From Crotophaga sulcirostris (lineage: Eukaryota > Chordata > Aves > Cuculiformes > Crotophagidae): a stretch of 64,000 nucleotides of DNA. The DNA lies in contig VYZB01000024.1 of assembly GCA_013397455.1 (NCBI GenBank), positions 831,155 through 895,154 of the forward strand, written 5' to 3'. This document shows positions 11,298 to 23,969 of the stretch, one piece after another (position 1 is the first letter of the stretch; every line of letters begins with the position of its first letter). Position numbers and translations under genes: made by a program. The notes below the pieces were generated by a model that did no database searches, was not told the DNA's origin, and worked only from the letters and a program-made list of their open reading frames with translations.

Positions 11298-12056
11298 ATA
11301 GCATCACAGAATGATTGAGGTTAGAAGCCATTTCTGGAGACAGGCTAGTACAACCCTCTGCTCAAGTAGATTCAACTAGAGCTAGTTGCCCAGGACAGTG
11401 TCCAGACAGGTTTTGAATATCTCCAAGGATGAAGGCTCAGTGTCAGTGCTTGATCACCCTGACAATAGAAAAAACTTTTGTCTTACGTTTAACCATTCCC
11501 TTTTGTTTCTGTTTGTGCCCATTTCCTCTTGTCCTGTCACTGGGCACCACTAAGAAAAGCCTGTCTTTATCTTCTTTACTCTCCTCCATCAGGTGTTTAT
11601 GTAGACAGTTAAGATCCAGCTGAGACTTCTCTTCTTCACACTGAACAGTCCCTGCTTTCTCACCATCTCCTCATACATCAGATGTTCCAGTCCCTTAATC
11701 ATCTTTGTGGCCCGTTTCTGAATGTACCAGTGTACATGTCTTTCTGGTACTGAGAGGCCCAGAACTGGAGCCAGCACTCCAGGTATGCTCTACCGGTGTT
11801 GAGTAGAAGGGAAAGATCACCTTCCTTGTCTGCTAGTGATGCTCTTCCTAATGAAACCTAAGAGGCTGTTGGCTTTCTTTGCTGCAAAGGCACATTCCTT
11901 GCTCGTGTTCAACTTGGTGTCCACCAGGACACCCAGGTTGTCTTCTGCAAAGCTGCTTATCAGCTGGCTGGCCCCAGCCTATACCAGTGTATGAGCTTTT
12001 TCCTCCCCACGTGCAGGACTTGGCTCTTCCTTTTGTTGAACTTAATAAGACTCATT
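11298..12056 (-). mobile_element. CR1 LINE, antisense, 5'-truncated, decayed
   Basis: Read on the minus strand, this copy runs from the CR1 reverse-transcriptase thumb region (FNKRKSQVLHVG near 12050) through the RATKMIKGLEHLMYEEMV block near 11690 to the 3' terminus. That terminus appears on the plus strand as tcacagaatgattgagg near 11304. About 750 bp are present. Frameshifts break the frame, and the translation of the intervening region is only locally recognisable. It is a distinct and more diverged copy than that at 3211. Confidence 0.9.
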
Positions 12057-12059
12057 AAA

Positions 12060-12410
12060 TTCACAAGGAGCAGGGAGAATTTAGCAAAATGGTTATTTAT
12101 CATGCACAGAAAATACATTTCTGTTTGTCCTCTTTTGTATATCCCTGTGGTTAACAAATTCATAGAAAATTTTAGAGCAATTTTCTGATTACTTTTATTT
12201 GAGACCATCAAGATCGGGGCTGCAGGGGGACAAAAAAAGAAAAATGTGAAGCAGCATAGATTGAAAATAAGTTCCTTTGATGGGCCTCGAATAATCATAT
12301 CTTGATTATGGCAGTTTTAAAGCTTGGAAGATGTCTATGAATATGTAATGATCAAACACCTTGCCAGTTTAACTTTTGAACTTCCCTCTTCTAAAGAAAG
12401 CATAACAGAA
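12060..12410. other. Unique sequence between CR1 copy and exon-like segment
   Basis: No feature is recognised. An open frame of 112 codons on the minus strand (11960-12298) begins in this sequence and runs into the antisense CR1. Its last third is LINE-derived and I do not regard it as a gene. Confidence 0.5.
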
Positions 12411-12457
12411 TACTAATAATTCTCAAAATATTTTCTTTTTTTTTTAAACCTAAACAG

Positions 12458-12517
12458 GTGGTGTTCAAAGTGCCCAAGGAGACAAATATCTACATCAAAA
12501 ATGCCAGTGTGGAATGA
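12458..12517 (+). other. Candidate terminal coding exon (unconfirmed)
   Basis: A near-consensus acceptor precedes this segment. There is a branch-point-like tactaat at 12411-12417, a T-rich tract at 12431-12445 and cag at 12455-12457, with no AG between branch point and acceptor. The 60 nt that follow read VVFKVPKETNIYIKNASVE and then a TGA stop. I do not recognise the peptide and see no partner exon. A chance acceptor is quite possible. It would fit the last exon of a gene extending upstream on the plus strand. Confidence 0.2.
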
Positions 12518-12519
12518 CA

Positions 12520-13600
12520 TAGCGTAGTCTCCAGTCTCAAAGGGAGAAAGAAATGCAGGAAAGACTTTCTGTTAAGGTACCTTGATGACATGTAGTTGCT
12601 ATTCTCTCACCAACAAAGAGTTCATTTTGTATTTTTAAATGTTTTCATATTTATTTCTATTCAATAGAAAGAAGGAATCAAATAACTGTAGACAGTTCTT
12701 CTATTAATACAGCTTTTTACCTTAAATCTGTTTGATGTATAAAGTTATAACTTTCAGTTGAAACTTATTGTATAGGACTGAATTATTCAGTTGTCTTCAA
12801 AAGTCAGAAATTCACTCACCACTAAGGTTTTCTCCCTTCCCAGGCTGAGATTACGTGATATAGGGACTGCATTTTGATTGAATCACATTATAAAGTTGGC
12901 CAGAAAATGGAATTTTGAGAGAAAGTGGAAAAAAGTAATGGTAGAGAAGGGAGGAGAGAGAGAGGAAGGGAGAAAAGAAGGAAGGATAAAGTCAATGCAG
13001 TTTTGCTCAATTTCCCTTCTGAAATAAAAAACACAGAATTTATTCTTCCTGGATGTTCACCATTTTTGATCCAACTGTTCATCTCATGCAATTAATTTCT
13101 TACCAACTTTTTCTTCACTGGACTTCTGGCCTCTTGATCACTGTTGACAGCACTTTCATCTTGCTATTGAAAGATAACCTGATCGTTTTCTTCTCTTGGC
13201 CCTCTCCCTACAACTTGGCACAAAAGTATGTTCTAAATCCTAATGACTCACTCTTTTAAAATAGCTGTATCTGGAATACAGTTATAAAATAATGTAGCAA
13301 AAGAACTTGTTTCAACTCAGTGTTTTAGTTATGGTTCCCATCTCTCAGTCATCCATTTAATGGCCTCTCTTCTACTTGTTCTGCACTAAAAATAACTCAC
13401 CTTTATTTAGCTTTATCTTACTCCTACTTCTCAGCTTTGTCCCCCAACCACAGCACCATCAGCTCACATTGCCAGTCAGTCAACTCCATCCTACACTTAA
13501 AAAGTTTTTAGACATACACCTTTGAACTCTTCACAAACATCCACAAAATTGCCTTCTTTTTCTCTCAGATCATTTCCTGAAACTGGCCTTTGTAATGGTG
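12520..13600. other. Unique sequence with purine tract, no gene seen
   Basis: No exon or repeat family is recognised apart from the purine tract listed separately. An AATAAA near 13023 could serve as a polyadenylation signal for the exon-like segment upstream, but such hexamers are common in AT-rich DNA. Confidence 0.45.
12943..12986 (+). repeat. 44-nt uninterrupted polypurine (GA) tract
   Basis: Every base from 12943 to 12986 on the plus strand is A or G, with an internal (ga)n core around 12952-12963. Such tracts can adopt triplex (H-DNA) structure in vitro. They are also common as decayed GA microsatellites. Confidence 0.95.
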
Positions 13601-13601
13601 C

Positions 13602-14156
13602 TTACAAGAAATAGACTTGACAGCAGTTAGATGTCTGGTAAACAGTGTCCTGTCTGCCATCTTTTCTATATGATCTGCTCCTTGCCTTTCGTTTACATCC
13701 ACCCAGTGCCTTAAACCTGAAGGGAATGGTTTTAGGAAAGAATCTTGGGTTTTGGCTTCTGGTTAGTGCAACATCTAACAGAGTGTGATCTTCACTTAAA
13801 CAGAAACTTCTAGACACTATCAGAGAACATACAGTATGCAGGATATCACTGTATATAGAAGTATGATAGGCATCTTCTGTCAACAATCTTGTGAAAACCT
13901 GACAGGACCTGGGCACAGAGTGTCTTGCAGTCAAACTGTAGATCATAATGTCTGCTGGTGAGGAGAATGAATTCCAAAAACTTCCAACAAATTTTACCAC
14001 AAGACAGCGAAGATTCATTTCCATTTTATTCTTCTGCACACTACAAGCATTCCAGGAAGTGTAATACTTCCAACAGTACAAAATAAATTTGTGAATTAAT
14101 AAAGTTATAACTTCATTTATATGAATTCTCATGCCCCTGGCAGAAAAAGTACCCAT
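13602..14156 (-). other. 184-codon ATG open frame, coding status unknown
   Basis: This is the longest ATG-initiated frame in the window. Its product is basic near the C terminus (GCKRKARSRSYRKDGR) and has no signal peptide, transmembrane segment or domain that I recognise. A second minus-strand frame (14129-14455, 108 codons, GTG start) overlaps its 5' end in another frame, so about 850 bp are almost stop-free across two frames. This could be a decayed gene or retroelement with one frameshift, or a chance run. No splice sites or codon bias argue for either. Confidence 0.15.
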
Positions 14157-14459
14157 GAAGGTGACCAGCTATAAGGCATGCAGGGAGTGAGCACTCTGAC
14201 ACAAAGAGGATGGGAAATCATATATCTAAGGCCATATAATAATTCTGTCAGAAGATGAAGATATGCAGAGACTACTTTCTTAGAAGGTCTTTCTTGATAT
14301 GAAAAATAATGAAATAAGGTGATATGAAATTCTTCAGTAATATAGACTTGACTGCAATCTAAGTCACATCCATTTGAATCTTTTGAATTTATGTGAATCT
14401 TACACCACAAAACATTCAAACAAATACAGCAAGTTAACACACTGGCTCTGATCACAACT

Positions 14460-17400
14460 GGGATGTAAATCCAGATTTTAACAGAGTGGCATATATCTGC
14501 AGGAGATTCAGCTGTGTCACAGAATAGTCTTGTTAATGCTACTGTATCCCGAATATTACATCACATTTGAAAAATTATCTGTGGACAGCTTCTTAATCAT
14601 GTACAGCTAATTTCTAATCTAGTTTTTTAATTATTTTTTTAAATTCAGACATAGGAAATTTACTTACTGAAAGTCTGGGGGACAGAAACACAAGATTAAT
14701 CATAATTCAGAACAAAACGGATGGAATGTTTGCAATCCATCACTTAAGATTTTAAATGGCTTACAGAGAAATTTAAAAAAATCAGATAATATTTCGTGGA
14801 CATGATGCTACCCATGTGATGGTTCTTAGATTACTATCTAAGAGACCAAGGTGCTCACCTGAAAATAAGCTCATATTAGAAAATATAATATTGGTTATGG
14901 TTCCTGAAGGCAAAATAACCAGAGACACTGAAACATAATCTTCTGCAAGAGATTGTAGACGGGCTAGGCATAGATAAGTTTGAAATGCATTTACCGCATT
15001 TCTTAACTTGTCAGATTTTTTCTTATGAATGTCAATTATGTGACACCTCGAACAATAGTGGGGAGTCTTAGTCTGAAGAGACATTGTGAGAGATAAAAAA
15101 AATCAAAATCTAGTTTGCAAGGGTCATGAGTCACATTTTGCTTTGATGATTTTGGTAATAAATATGGATTAGTTAAAAATTAGTCTGAGCAATTAAGATA
15201 GGGAGAATAATAATTATGTCTAATATTCTTTTAATTCTGAGCTTTGTGTAAAACTGAGTAAACATATGAAATACTAAGCTTCTGATGGAAACTCCTGTGC
15301 CTACCACAAGCACTCACTGTTATCACTACTTCTCTAAATCCTTCCAGTATTGTTTGTACCATGACATTTCATCTCAGCTTTTGAACAGTCCAAGAGAAAT
15401 GATTCAACACATACAGGCATGCACACACCTATTTGAAAAATCTGCGGAAACTACCAGCAAATCCTGAACTGGAGTGAGGCGGGACCTGCTTCTTGGATGG
15501 AGTCCATCAGAGTTCCCTTGTGGCCTGAGCTGCTCACATATGGCTACAGCAATCTGCGCCTGTCTCTACTCCATAAACAAGCGTTTATAACCCCAGTTAT
15601 CCCCCGGCTCTCTTCTCTACACCACACACAGTGCACCATACCTTGAATGTGACACCATGCGGGTTACAGTGGATCATGTCCTCATGCAACTTCAGACGAA
15701 TGTCATCAGCACTATGGGGTCCCAATTCCACTCAGTGTTTCAGGGGTCTCAAAAATATTTACAAGTTTTTGTTCAAAACATTAAGAATTTTAGAAAACTT
15801 TATTATTTAATAAGCTCCTCCTTGTCTCCTAGAACCCTGAGGCTAAAACGGTTTATAACATTAACATTCCACCATTCATAATTTCGTAGCCCATTTTCTT
15901 TTGCCTTTTGCCTTGCACTTACATATAGTTGTAGGATTAAGTCTAGTTCTTGCCTACTCCACTATCTGAATGAGCAAAACTGTGTTGAGCTGTGATTTGA
16001 CTCACTGCTAATTGCTGACATACAGCATACTGAATAAGGATGGGAGGGAAAAGTACTCCTGGGGGGTAAGTGATCAGCAGTCTAAATATGAGAATTACTG
16101 ACATCCCATGATTTTACATTTTCTGGTTGTTCATTCTAAAATCCTGGCCCTCAGAATGTGCTGCTTCTCTGTTTATTTGGAAAGGAAGGTGCAGGAGATG
16201 CTATGGTGAATTATTTTATAAAAAAGAGAAGCAAAAAAACTCATAAATCCTGCAAGCAAAGCAATGTACCAGAGATGATCATGCATATTTAAAACTATTT
16301 ACAAATGGGGCAAAGCATGAGCAGCTGCATCCAGTACTTAAAACTCTCAGATAGAGAACAGATCATTTGCAAATATCAATGAGCATTGCCTGGAAAACTT
16401 GCTGTACATACACAGTAGACACCCAAAGGAGAAACTCCTCATTTACAACTCACTCTTTCTCTAATGGGGAGATTATTTGGAAATCATAAAATAATATATC
16501 ACCTACACTCTCATAATCAGAAAGATTCTTTTTGAAATATCCACCTGCTAGCAGTCAAATGAAGAGTGCATAATCTGGAAAGCAAAAGAACAATTCTTCA
16601 CTTGATCAAAAGAGTCAGTAGCTAGAATATTTTAAGAAATTACTATTTGCTCAGACATTTCTTGTATTTTTGGTGATACAGTTTAAATGTAAAAAAATAG
16701 CAGACACATTATAAACTACTGATAAATTTAGAGCAAGACAGTCCTTAAAAGATAGTTATATCAGTTGAGGGAGGATCACATTTGTCTGTATTTAGGCAAG
16801 GATGGGTGTTTTACTACTGTATTCATCAACTGCAAATGTCTGAGTAGAAACCAAAATAGATTATCCTCTAACGTAATAAAACCTTCCCAGAAATTAACAG
16901 TACTAAAACATTATTAAAATTTTCCTTTTAAATAAATTTATCCCCAGTGCTAATAAAATGGATTTTCCTTATCTCTGTAACTGCTTCCAATCTAAATTCT
17001 ATGACCTTCAATTTTGGTTCCTGCTACATGAAGCTGTCTCTGCCCTGGGATATCATAGCTTCTTACCATCCTTTCCTTTCAATAGTGTGAGGAAAGCAAT
17101 GATCCAAGCATGTAGGAGAGGAAAAAGTGCATCTACATGTGTGAAAAATGGACTTTCATGTCTACAGGTAGACTCAACTACATTTTATTATCTTTAGTTC
17201 AAAAAGGGTGACAAGAAGCAACCAACAGTTTATCCAAAACCACGACTCCACTTCTGCAAGTGTGCGGTAATGGGCAAAGTTCCTTGTCAGAGAGAGACTT
17301 CAGGGTATGGAGAGAGGTTTCGATATTATATTCATCTGGACGTATTAAGGAAATGAAAAGCAAAGAAAAGTAAAATAGGTACAAAGGGAGACATAAATGA

Positions 17401-20400
17401 AAATAATATAAAACAGTCATGAAAGACTGCCTTACACTTACAAAGTGACATGTTTTTATATTAGTTTAATACCGTCCCAGATTTCTGAGAACTCCATAGA
17501 TCCTCCGGAATCGGATTTCTAAAAACTGGCAAAAAAAATTGTTGGCAGACTTGTCCCCGTCCAACAGTCTTGTCAAAAAAAGAATTGACAAAAGAACCTG
17601 TCCCCATTAAAATAAATTACTTGGTGAGCTGCAGTCCCACAGTCTGAAGACAGGGGCAGACAACATTGCGATTTAAATGTAGGGAACCTGCAGTCCCTTT
17701 GATGAAATCAAACAAACAAGGCAGAATACATGCTATGCCCGTTATTGGAAGATGAATTCACCCTCAGCCCAAAAAATAAATCTGTGCCTATCAATGACCA
17801 CAGAGAAGTACAGAGTTTAGGGAGGAAATACAGAAGTATACACACACACACATATATATGGACTGGACTAAAAATTATTTCTGACCAATCCATTTCTCGA
17901 ATTTTCTGTTTTCTTCTGGAAAATTATGGAAAATTTAAACCATTCCAAAGAGTCCGAGCACAAATTTTTAATACCTTGGTCTCACAAATGTGGTTGTTTA
18001 ATTTAAAAAACACAATAATGTAAAAAACTATGCCTTTAATTTAAAAATTGCATTTGTTTGAAAGAATCCACATAGTATCAGAAATGTTTAGGTTTTGTTG
18101 TGTCCTGTCCCAAGCTGCAACATAGCATGCTGGCAGTCCTGTCAAGAAAGCACCAGTCACCTGCAGGGCTTGTAGGCAAAGATTTTGCCCCACTGGAGCT
18201 CAAGCAAGAGAAGGTACTATAGCCTCTAACCAATGCGAGAAAGCTGAGCTTAATTCCGGGAAGGCATCTGGAAAACCATGTGTTGCAAGACTTATACACA
18301 GGGCTTTATAAGTCATTTTACCTCCTGGAGACAGCCTGTGTGCTTCACTCAGTGTCAACTATTTCTGCATATTATTCTTTAAGCTGTCATTTGGGAATAT
18401 GGAGATAAATTCCTGTTTTGCAAGCTGGGGATTCCCTTGGATTTATTAAAAATATATTATTCAGTTAAGAGGATTCAGCATCAGTAAAATAGGGTACAAC
18501 TCTATTCTGACTGGAATTCAACTGGAAAAAACAAACTTAGTGCTATCTGTTTAACACAGCCTGAGGTGCATATATTTGTCCTTTCAGCTGAAAAAGCGAC
18601 ATCCAACATATACAATCATGTGACTATCTTGAGCCTTCAGATGCAAAACGTGACTTTCTTCTCAGTGGTTCACCTACATACACACATGAAAAAAGGGAAA
18701 GTCTGCATCTAACCCACTGTAGAGCTGAACCTGCCTCTTTCAACTAACCATATTTAGAATAAAACAGAAAGCAATATTGGGGAGAGGCGATAAGTCAAAT
18801 AAATGTCCCAGATACTTAAATAAGCCATTGAGAGGAAACAAGATATCTCAAAGGAGATAAAGGCAATGGTAATTCTCACGATTCTGTCTAAGCCTGTGCC
18901 AGCTACAGTCAAGCTAAAACATCATTCCCATTCTTCTTGGATTGCTATAAAGGATCCAGATGCTGTGCTTTGAAAGATATTTCTCTAGCAGCAGGATCTG
19001 ACTCACTGGCAGACTTGTCAAACAGTTTAGCTGGCAACCTTGAAGCTGCCTCTGTGCAGTAACACACAGCTCAGGGCAGACTGATTTCCCTGTATGCCAA
19101 TTCTTTGGACAATGGTTGTACTTTCTCATGAAGGCAAAGCATAAAGCTCATTTATGGTTTTGGCTTTTTTCAACACAATAAAAGCTATTCTTTTGTTAAA
19201 GTATTTTTGCAGAAATAGACATAATTTTCTTTCCAACTTCCTCATAACTCGTCTTATATGCCACACTGAGTTGTACACAGTCAGTGACATACCATGTACA
19301 GCAGCCTTGAACACAAAGTAAATACTACAAAGTGTTGTTTTTTAAGATTATTCTGGTAACAATCAATAAACGATGCAAGTAAGCTTTCTGTCAGCTGCAA
19401 GTTACACATAGAGCAACTTCAAGCAAATGCCTTACTTTTTTACTCACTGGAAACAGGTACAAGTGCGTAAAATACCATGACAGGTGTCCCCAAATAACAC
19501 TACAGGTCTAATTCAGTTAGTTACTAACATGGAAGCAAATATTTAGTGTTATGAAGACAAAGAGTATTGCTGATTTAAGTTTGCTAAAGGTGTGAGTTTG
19601 CAAAGAGAAAAATATGCAAACATTAAAAAAAAAATGCATTCTGGTCTGTTCTTTGACCTTGATCAGAGTTGCAGTTATTCCCCACAAAAAATACATTGAC
19701 AATTCCTTCACACTTCTGTTTACATAGTGTAGGCAGAACACAGATGTAACGAAAGTAAATTCCATTTTGAATATATCAGGCTCTTTCTCGTGTCTCCTGT
19801 GCCATAAATCTGCACTGGCAGAGTCTAAAAATTCTTTACAGAATTAATTGTATGAGGTTATAGCTGACTAAAAGCTAATTGCCTAGTCTAAACTGGCCAG
19901 TCAGCCTACTTATCTCTGTTCCCCATAGAGTTATCAGAGAAAGATGCTTAACCTGGCATGGAGTGCCTGTTTCTCGCTGGTGACTGTAGAGGAAACTTAG
20001 GATAGACATCTACATTTTAGGCAATTCAAGTCAGATGAGAAGGTCACTAGCTTTCCTTGCATGTGGTGAGCTGGGAGGCCGATATAGAGGCAGCAGTAAA
20101 ATGAGCCTTGCTCAGTTAGCAGCCCATGTAGGAGGAAAGAGAGTGCTTTGCTCCATATGGTCAGATATTTCTCATTGCAAAAGATTATTTCATTTGTTTA
20201 CCATTTTACGAAGTGCTAAGTATTTGAAGTGACCAATACTAGGTTGCCTCAGGCTGATTGATTAGTTGGTTTTGAAACCAAAATACAACTCTACTGCCTA
20301 TTTCCAAAAGCAGGAAAAAAATCTGCATGCAGTCGGGACAGAAGGCTGCTCATCCATGGGTTTCAAGACCTTTTTTTGTCTGATTTTAAAATCTATAATT

Positions 20401-23400
20401 GACTCAGTACTTGTTAGTGTGCTCTTTCCTGATAACACTTGTTCAAAACAACTCCAAATGACTCAGTCAGTACAGCCCAAAGGCAGCCAGTCCCAACAGC
20501 CCCGTGAACTGGACTGCTGCAGAAACTCTCCTATAGGGCTGGTATCCTAAGCAGAGGCTTCATAATCCTGAACATTGGTTGCTAACAGCCATATAGGAAC
20601 AGACTACAGGATTATTACGTGCCTTAAGTTTCTAGTTGTTTAATTTTCTTTGCATTTTGCCTTCATGTCTTTATCAGCCTGTGAATTCCTTGCAAAATGA
20701 AATTTTAGAGGGAAATATCTATATAGCTGAATAAGCTCTGGCTCCATTCCTAAAGCAATGCAATCACCACCTGAAACAGGAGGGCATTCAACAGCAGTAG
20801 ATTTCTTAATTATATTCTTTGAATAGACAGGTTTTAGAAAAATAAATCACAAAGGGTTTCTGGAACAAAAGCCAAAGATGAAGCAGCATTCTCCAACAAT
20901 AGTAAGAAACAATATGGCCTCAAAACCATGGCCAAAAGACAGACTGTAAAAAAAAGAAACAAAAACAAGCAAGCAAACACAGATAATAAGTGTGAGGAAA
21001 AGACATTTCCACCATACTTTGCACGTTGTCCTGCGAGAATTTTCTGCTGGACTGACAAACACTGGCTAGATTCTTTGCATTTGTGTAATGGCTCTTTGAC
21101 CCAATAAAAAGAAGCAGGAGAATTAATAGTTACTCCTGGTCTTGAACAAGAATCAACAGAGATTGTAGGAGCTCTCTCTACGTAGTGAAGTACTCCTTCC
21201 AATTCCACAAAATCATCAATAAAAAGGTAAGCATGAAGCTTAAACTGTAGTAGAGTCCCAGGTGATTAACAACCTGAATAACCCAAATCAGTCCAGTAAC
21301 AGGAAACAAATTCTATAATAAAAATGAGTAGAATTAAAATGGATCAGCTGCATAAAGAAATACAGATTTTGAAAATGGTTCTCTGCTTTGGAGAAAAAAA
21401 AAGGTTATCCTGTAGAAGATTTCCTGTACAGAGGATGTATCTGTATTCAATGGCTTCAAGAACCATCGTTGGAAAAGACCATAAAACCTTGCTACTTTGA
21501 CAGAGAAACCTGCGCAGTTATTGGGAACTGTCCAGACTGCCATAGCATAGGGGATTTGCAATATATTATGCAACATATATGGAAGACCAATTTGAAATAG
21601 GTCACTCTCAAATACAAAAAGGAAAGCAAGAGTCTACACAACTGAGTTTTCACTGAACCCAGTACAGGAACACAGCACACTTCCAAACCTATTGCTACTC
21701 TTCAATTTGCTGAAACAGTCACTGCAAGTTATATTATAAAACACTGTCAGATTTTTTATATTTTAGTTTTTTCTCATTGCTCAAGAACAGATTTGACCTT
21801 TAAAAGACATCCCAAACTAAATGCAGTCATGTTTATATTTCAAAAGGAACACCAATTTTAATGATCCTGTGTAGCTGCTCTTTCCATAGGAATGTTTCCT
21901 CCCTGGGCGAAGTGCCTGTGTTGCTGTTCATCTGACACACACCCTACACCTCACCTGCAACTGTCAAAAGGAAACATTTAAAGCTATTAAAGGGAACTAA
22001 ACAAAACTGCAAGTCAGCTTTGAAGGTATTAAGAGATGTTCTTAAAAACATCAACAATTAAAAGAGCTACTGAGACATCTTACCATCCATTTTTCAGGAT
22101 TCCCAATGTCAAACTCTTTTCCCAGTCAGAGGAATAAACACTGTGATGCTGAAAATGAAATCCGAGACTGGTATGTTATCACTTGGCTCCAGAAGCTTTT
22201 AGAAGAGCATGGAATATGATAAAACTCTTGATAAAATCATGAAAGTTTGTAATATTGACAGTGAACCTGCAGCCCCTTGAATGTGGGGCTGCTCTTTGAT
22301 AACAAGGTAAGTGAGAGGTCTCAAGCCTGTCTCTGCAGGAGAGAAATAATCAGCTTTGGCCCTTGCAAGGGAGAGGTACATTAGCTGCTGAGGAGTCTTG
22401 CAGTGACTCCAGTATATTTTGATTTAAACAGGACTCCAGTAAATTTACTAACTGCCTTGTCTTCCTACATCACCTTGTTGCTCTCATACTCCAGCTTTAG
22501 AGTGACTGTAGGGGGAATTCTTGTTTCTGGGTTCAAATATTTGGTCACCTTGTAACCATTTGTCTCGAGGCAAACTGCATGTGTTGAGAATGTGAAGTGA
22601 GTATGAAGAACTGAAAATGGTTTTAAGGTACTCTCCCTGTTTTAAATCTCTGTCTTCCCCAGGCTTTGAACTTGATGTGAGATTTGGAGATGTGAGGCAC
22701 ATGCTGTTCCAGTGCTGCAGAATTAAGTCCTTTGGTTTGTTTACATTTTCTTCATGCTTACCCACTCTGCAGTGCAGAATTAACCTACGGCCTGGCTAGT
22801 TTATAGCTAGAGGGTGAAGAAGCTTAGGTTTTTTTATTCACATAACAAAAAGGTGTGATCCAATCCTAATAGCTGGTGCAGAGGTTTGCTGCCATGCCAG
22901 AGACCTTCAGCTATTTTGTTAGTGAAGTCAGGACCTTTGCTTTTGTAGCTGGCAGGAACAGAACAAATTGGTAGGTGATACACTTTCTATCCAGACAGGG
23001 ACGATTACGGTCATCAATCATTGCTCTGTCAGACCAGCTCCTGCCGAATCTTCTGCTGTGCCAGCCACAGAGAAGAATTAGCTGACTGCTTTGTTGCAAG
23101 CAGTGGATGCTGTGACAAAAAGATGCCAGGTGGCAAAGTGGTTTAATGCACAATGGCTACTGATGGAGTTGAGCTGACGTTGTGTCATTAGTACAAGGAA
23201 TGGCATCATGTGAACTCGGCAAAAGCAGAAGAACAAAACATGCTCCCCACTGACACTGCAACATAAGGAAGCATTTAAATAAAAAACAAACAAAATCTTA
23301 GACCTTAAAGAACTGAGAGAAAAATCTCATTTGCTGCTCCTTCTAAACTAAATCTGTTTCCTTACTGATAAAAGAGCTGTATTTTTTTTCTGCTTAGAGG

Positions 23401-23915
23401 TACCTCCTTATCACCCATTCAGTCCAAAGCAGTAGAATGTTTCCCCAGTCTCCAATAGGAAATTTTATATCAAAAATCTCTCATTCTTATTGAAGCAAGA
23501 ATCATCAGGCATCAACAATTATCCTCACTCTGGATATCCTCCACATCCTCCACATTACCCTGAACACTAGCAATTAAATAGGAATATCACAACATTTGTC
23601 TATAGATGTATGTACCTCCACGCACCTAGTTATTTATGGAATCACAAACAGAACTTTTCTGCTCTTGGCCTCAACCAGTGAGACTTGAGCTGAAAAACTG
23701 TTGAGCTGATGACAAAAATCCTGTTTCTAAAACACAGCCTGTCAAAGCCTATATGCTTCTGCAGAGATAGGCCAGAGCAGGAAGTACTCATTGCACTGTT
23801 TGTGTTAAATTGGGTTTTTTGGGATTCTGCTCATCCACACCCAACCACCTGCATTTTAGGGTTCTAATTTAAGTGTAGCTGTTGTATCAGGCCATGATTG
23901 TGATAAATTAAGTCT
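14460..23915. other. Long AT-rich non-coding stretch
   Basis: I see no clear gene, RNA or repeat family in these 9.4 kb. A short (ca)n(ta)n run lies at 17838-17859. Open frames are at most 124 codons (20834-21208, minus, strongly hydrophobic because it is T-rich) and carry no recognisable motif. The sequence looks like single-copy intergenic or intronic DNA. Confidence 0.5.
17838..17859. repeat. Short (ca)n(ta)n dinucleotide repeat
   Basis: About seven ac units are followed by about four at units. This is a minor microsatellite. Confidence 0.85.
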
Positions 23916-23917
23916 TG

Positions 23918-23965
23918 TAAAGTTTTGGTTTGTTTTTTTATTAGACCAACTTTTTCTATTCTACT
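23918..23965 (-). mobile_element. Possible old amniote repeat tail, antisense
   Basis: The plus strand has ttattagaccaactt. Its complement, aagttggtctaataa, resembles a tail motif (ttggtccaataaaaga) widespread in amniote genomes. It is very short, so this is a weak call and the family is uncertain. Confidence 0.3.
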
Positions 23966-23969
23966 TTGT

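Noticed and set aside
11960..12298. 112-codon minus-strand frame as a gene
   Set aside because: Its C-terminal part is plainly CR1 ORF2 (FNKRKSQVLHVG), so it is a chimera of unique DNA and LINE.
20834..21208. 124-codon hydrophobic minus-strand frame resembling a membrane protein
   Set aside because: The hydrophobicity follows from T-rich sequence (F/L codons), and nothing else supports a gene.
21460..21490. gttggaaaagacc as another CR1 antisense tail
   Set aside because: Only about a dozen bases agree and the expected flanking CR1 wording is missing.
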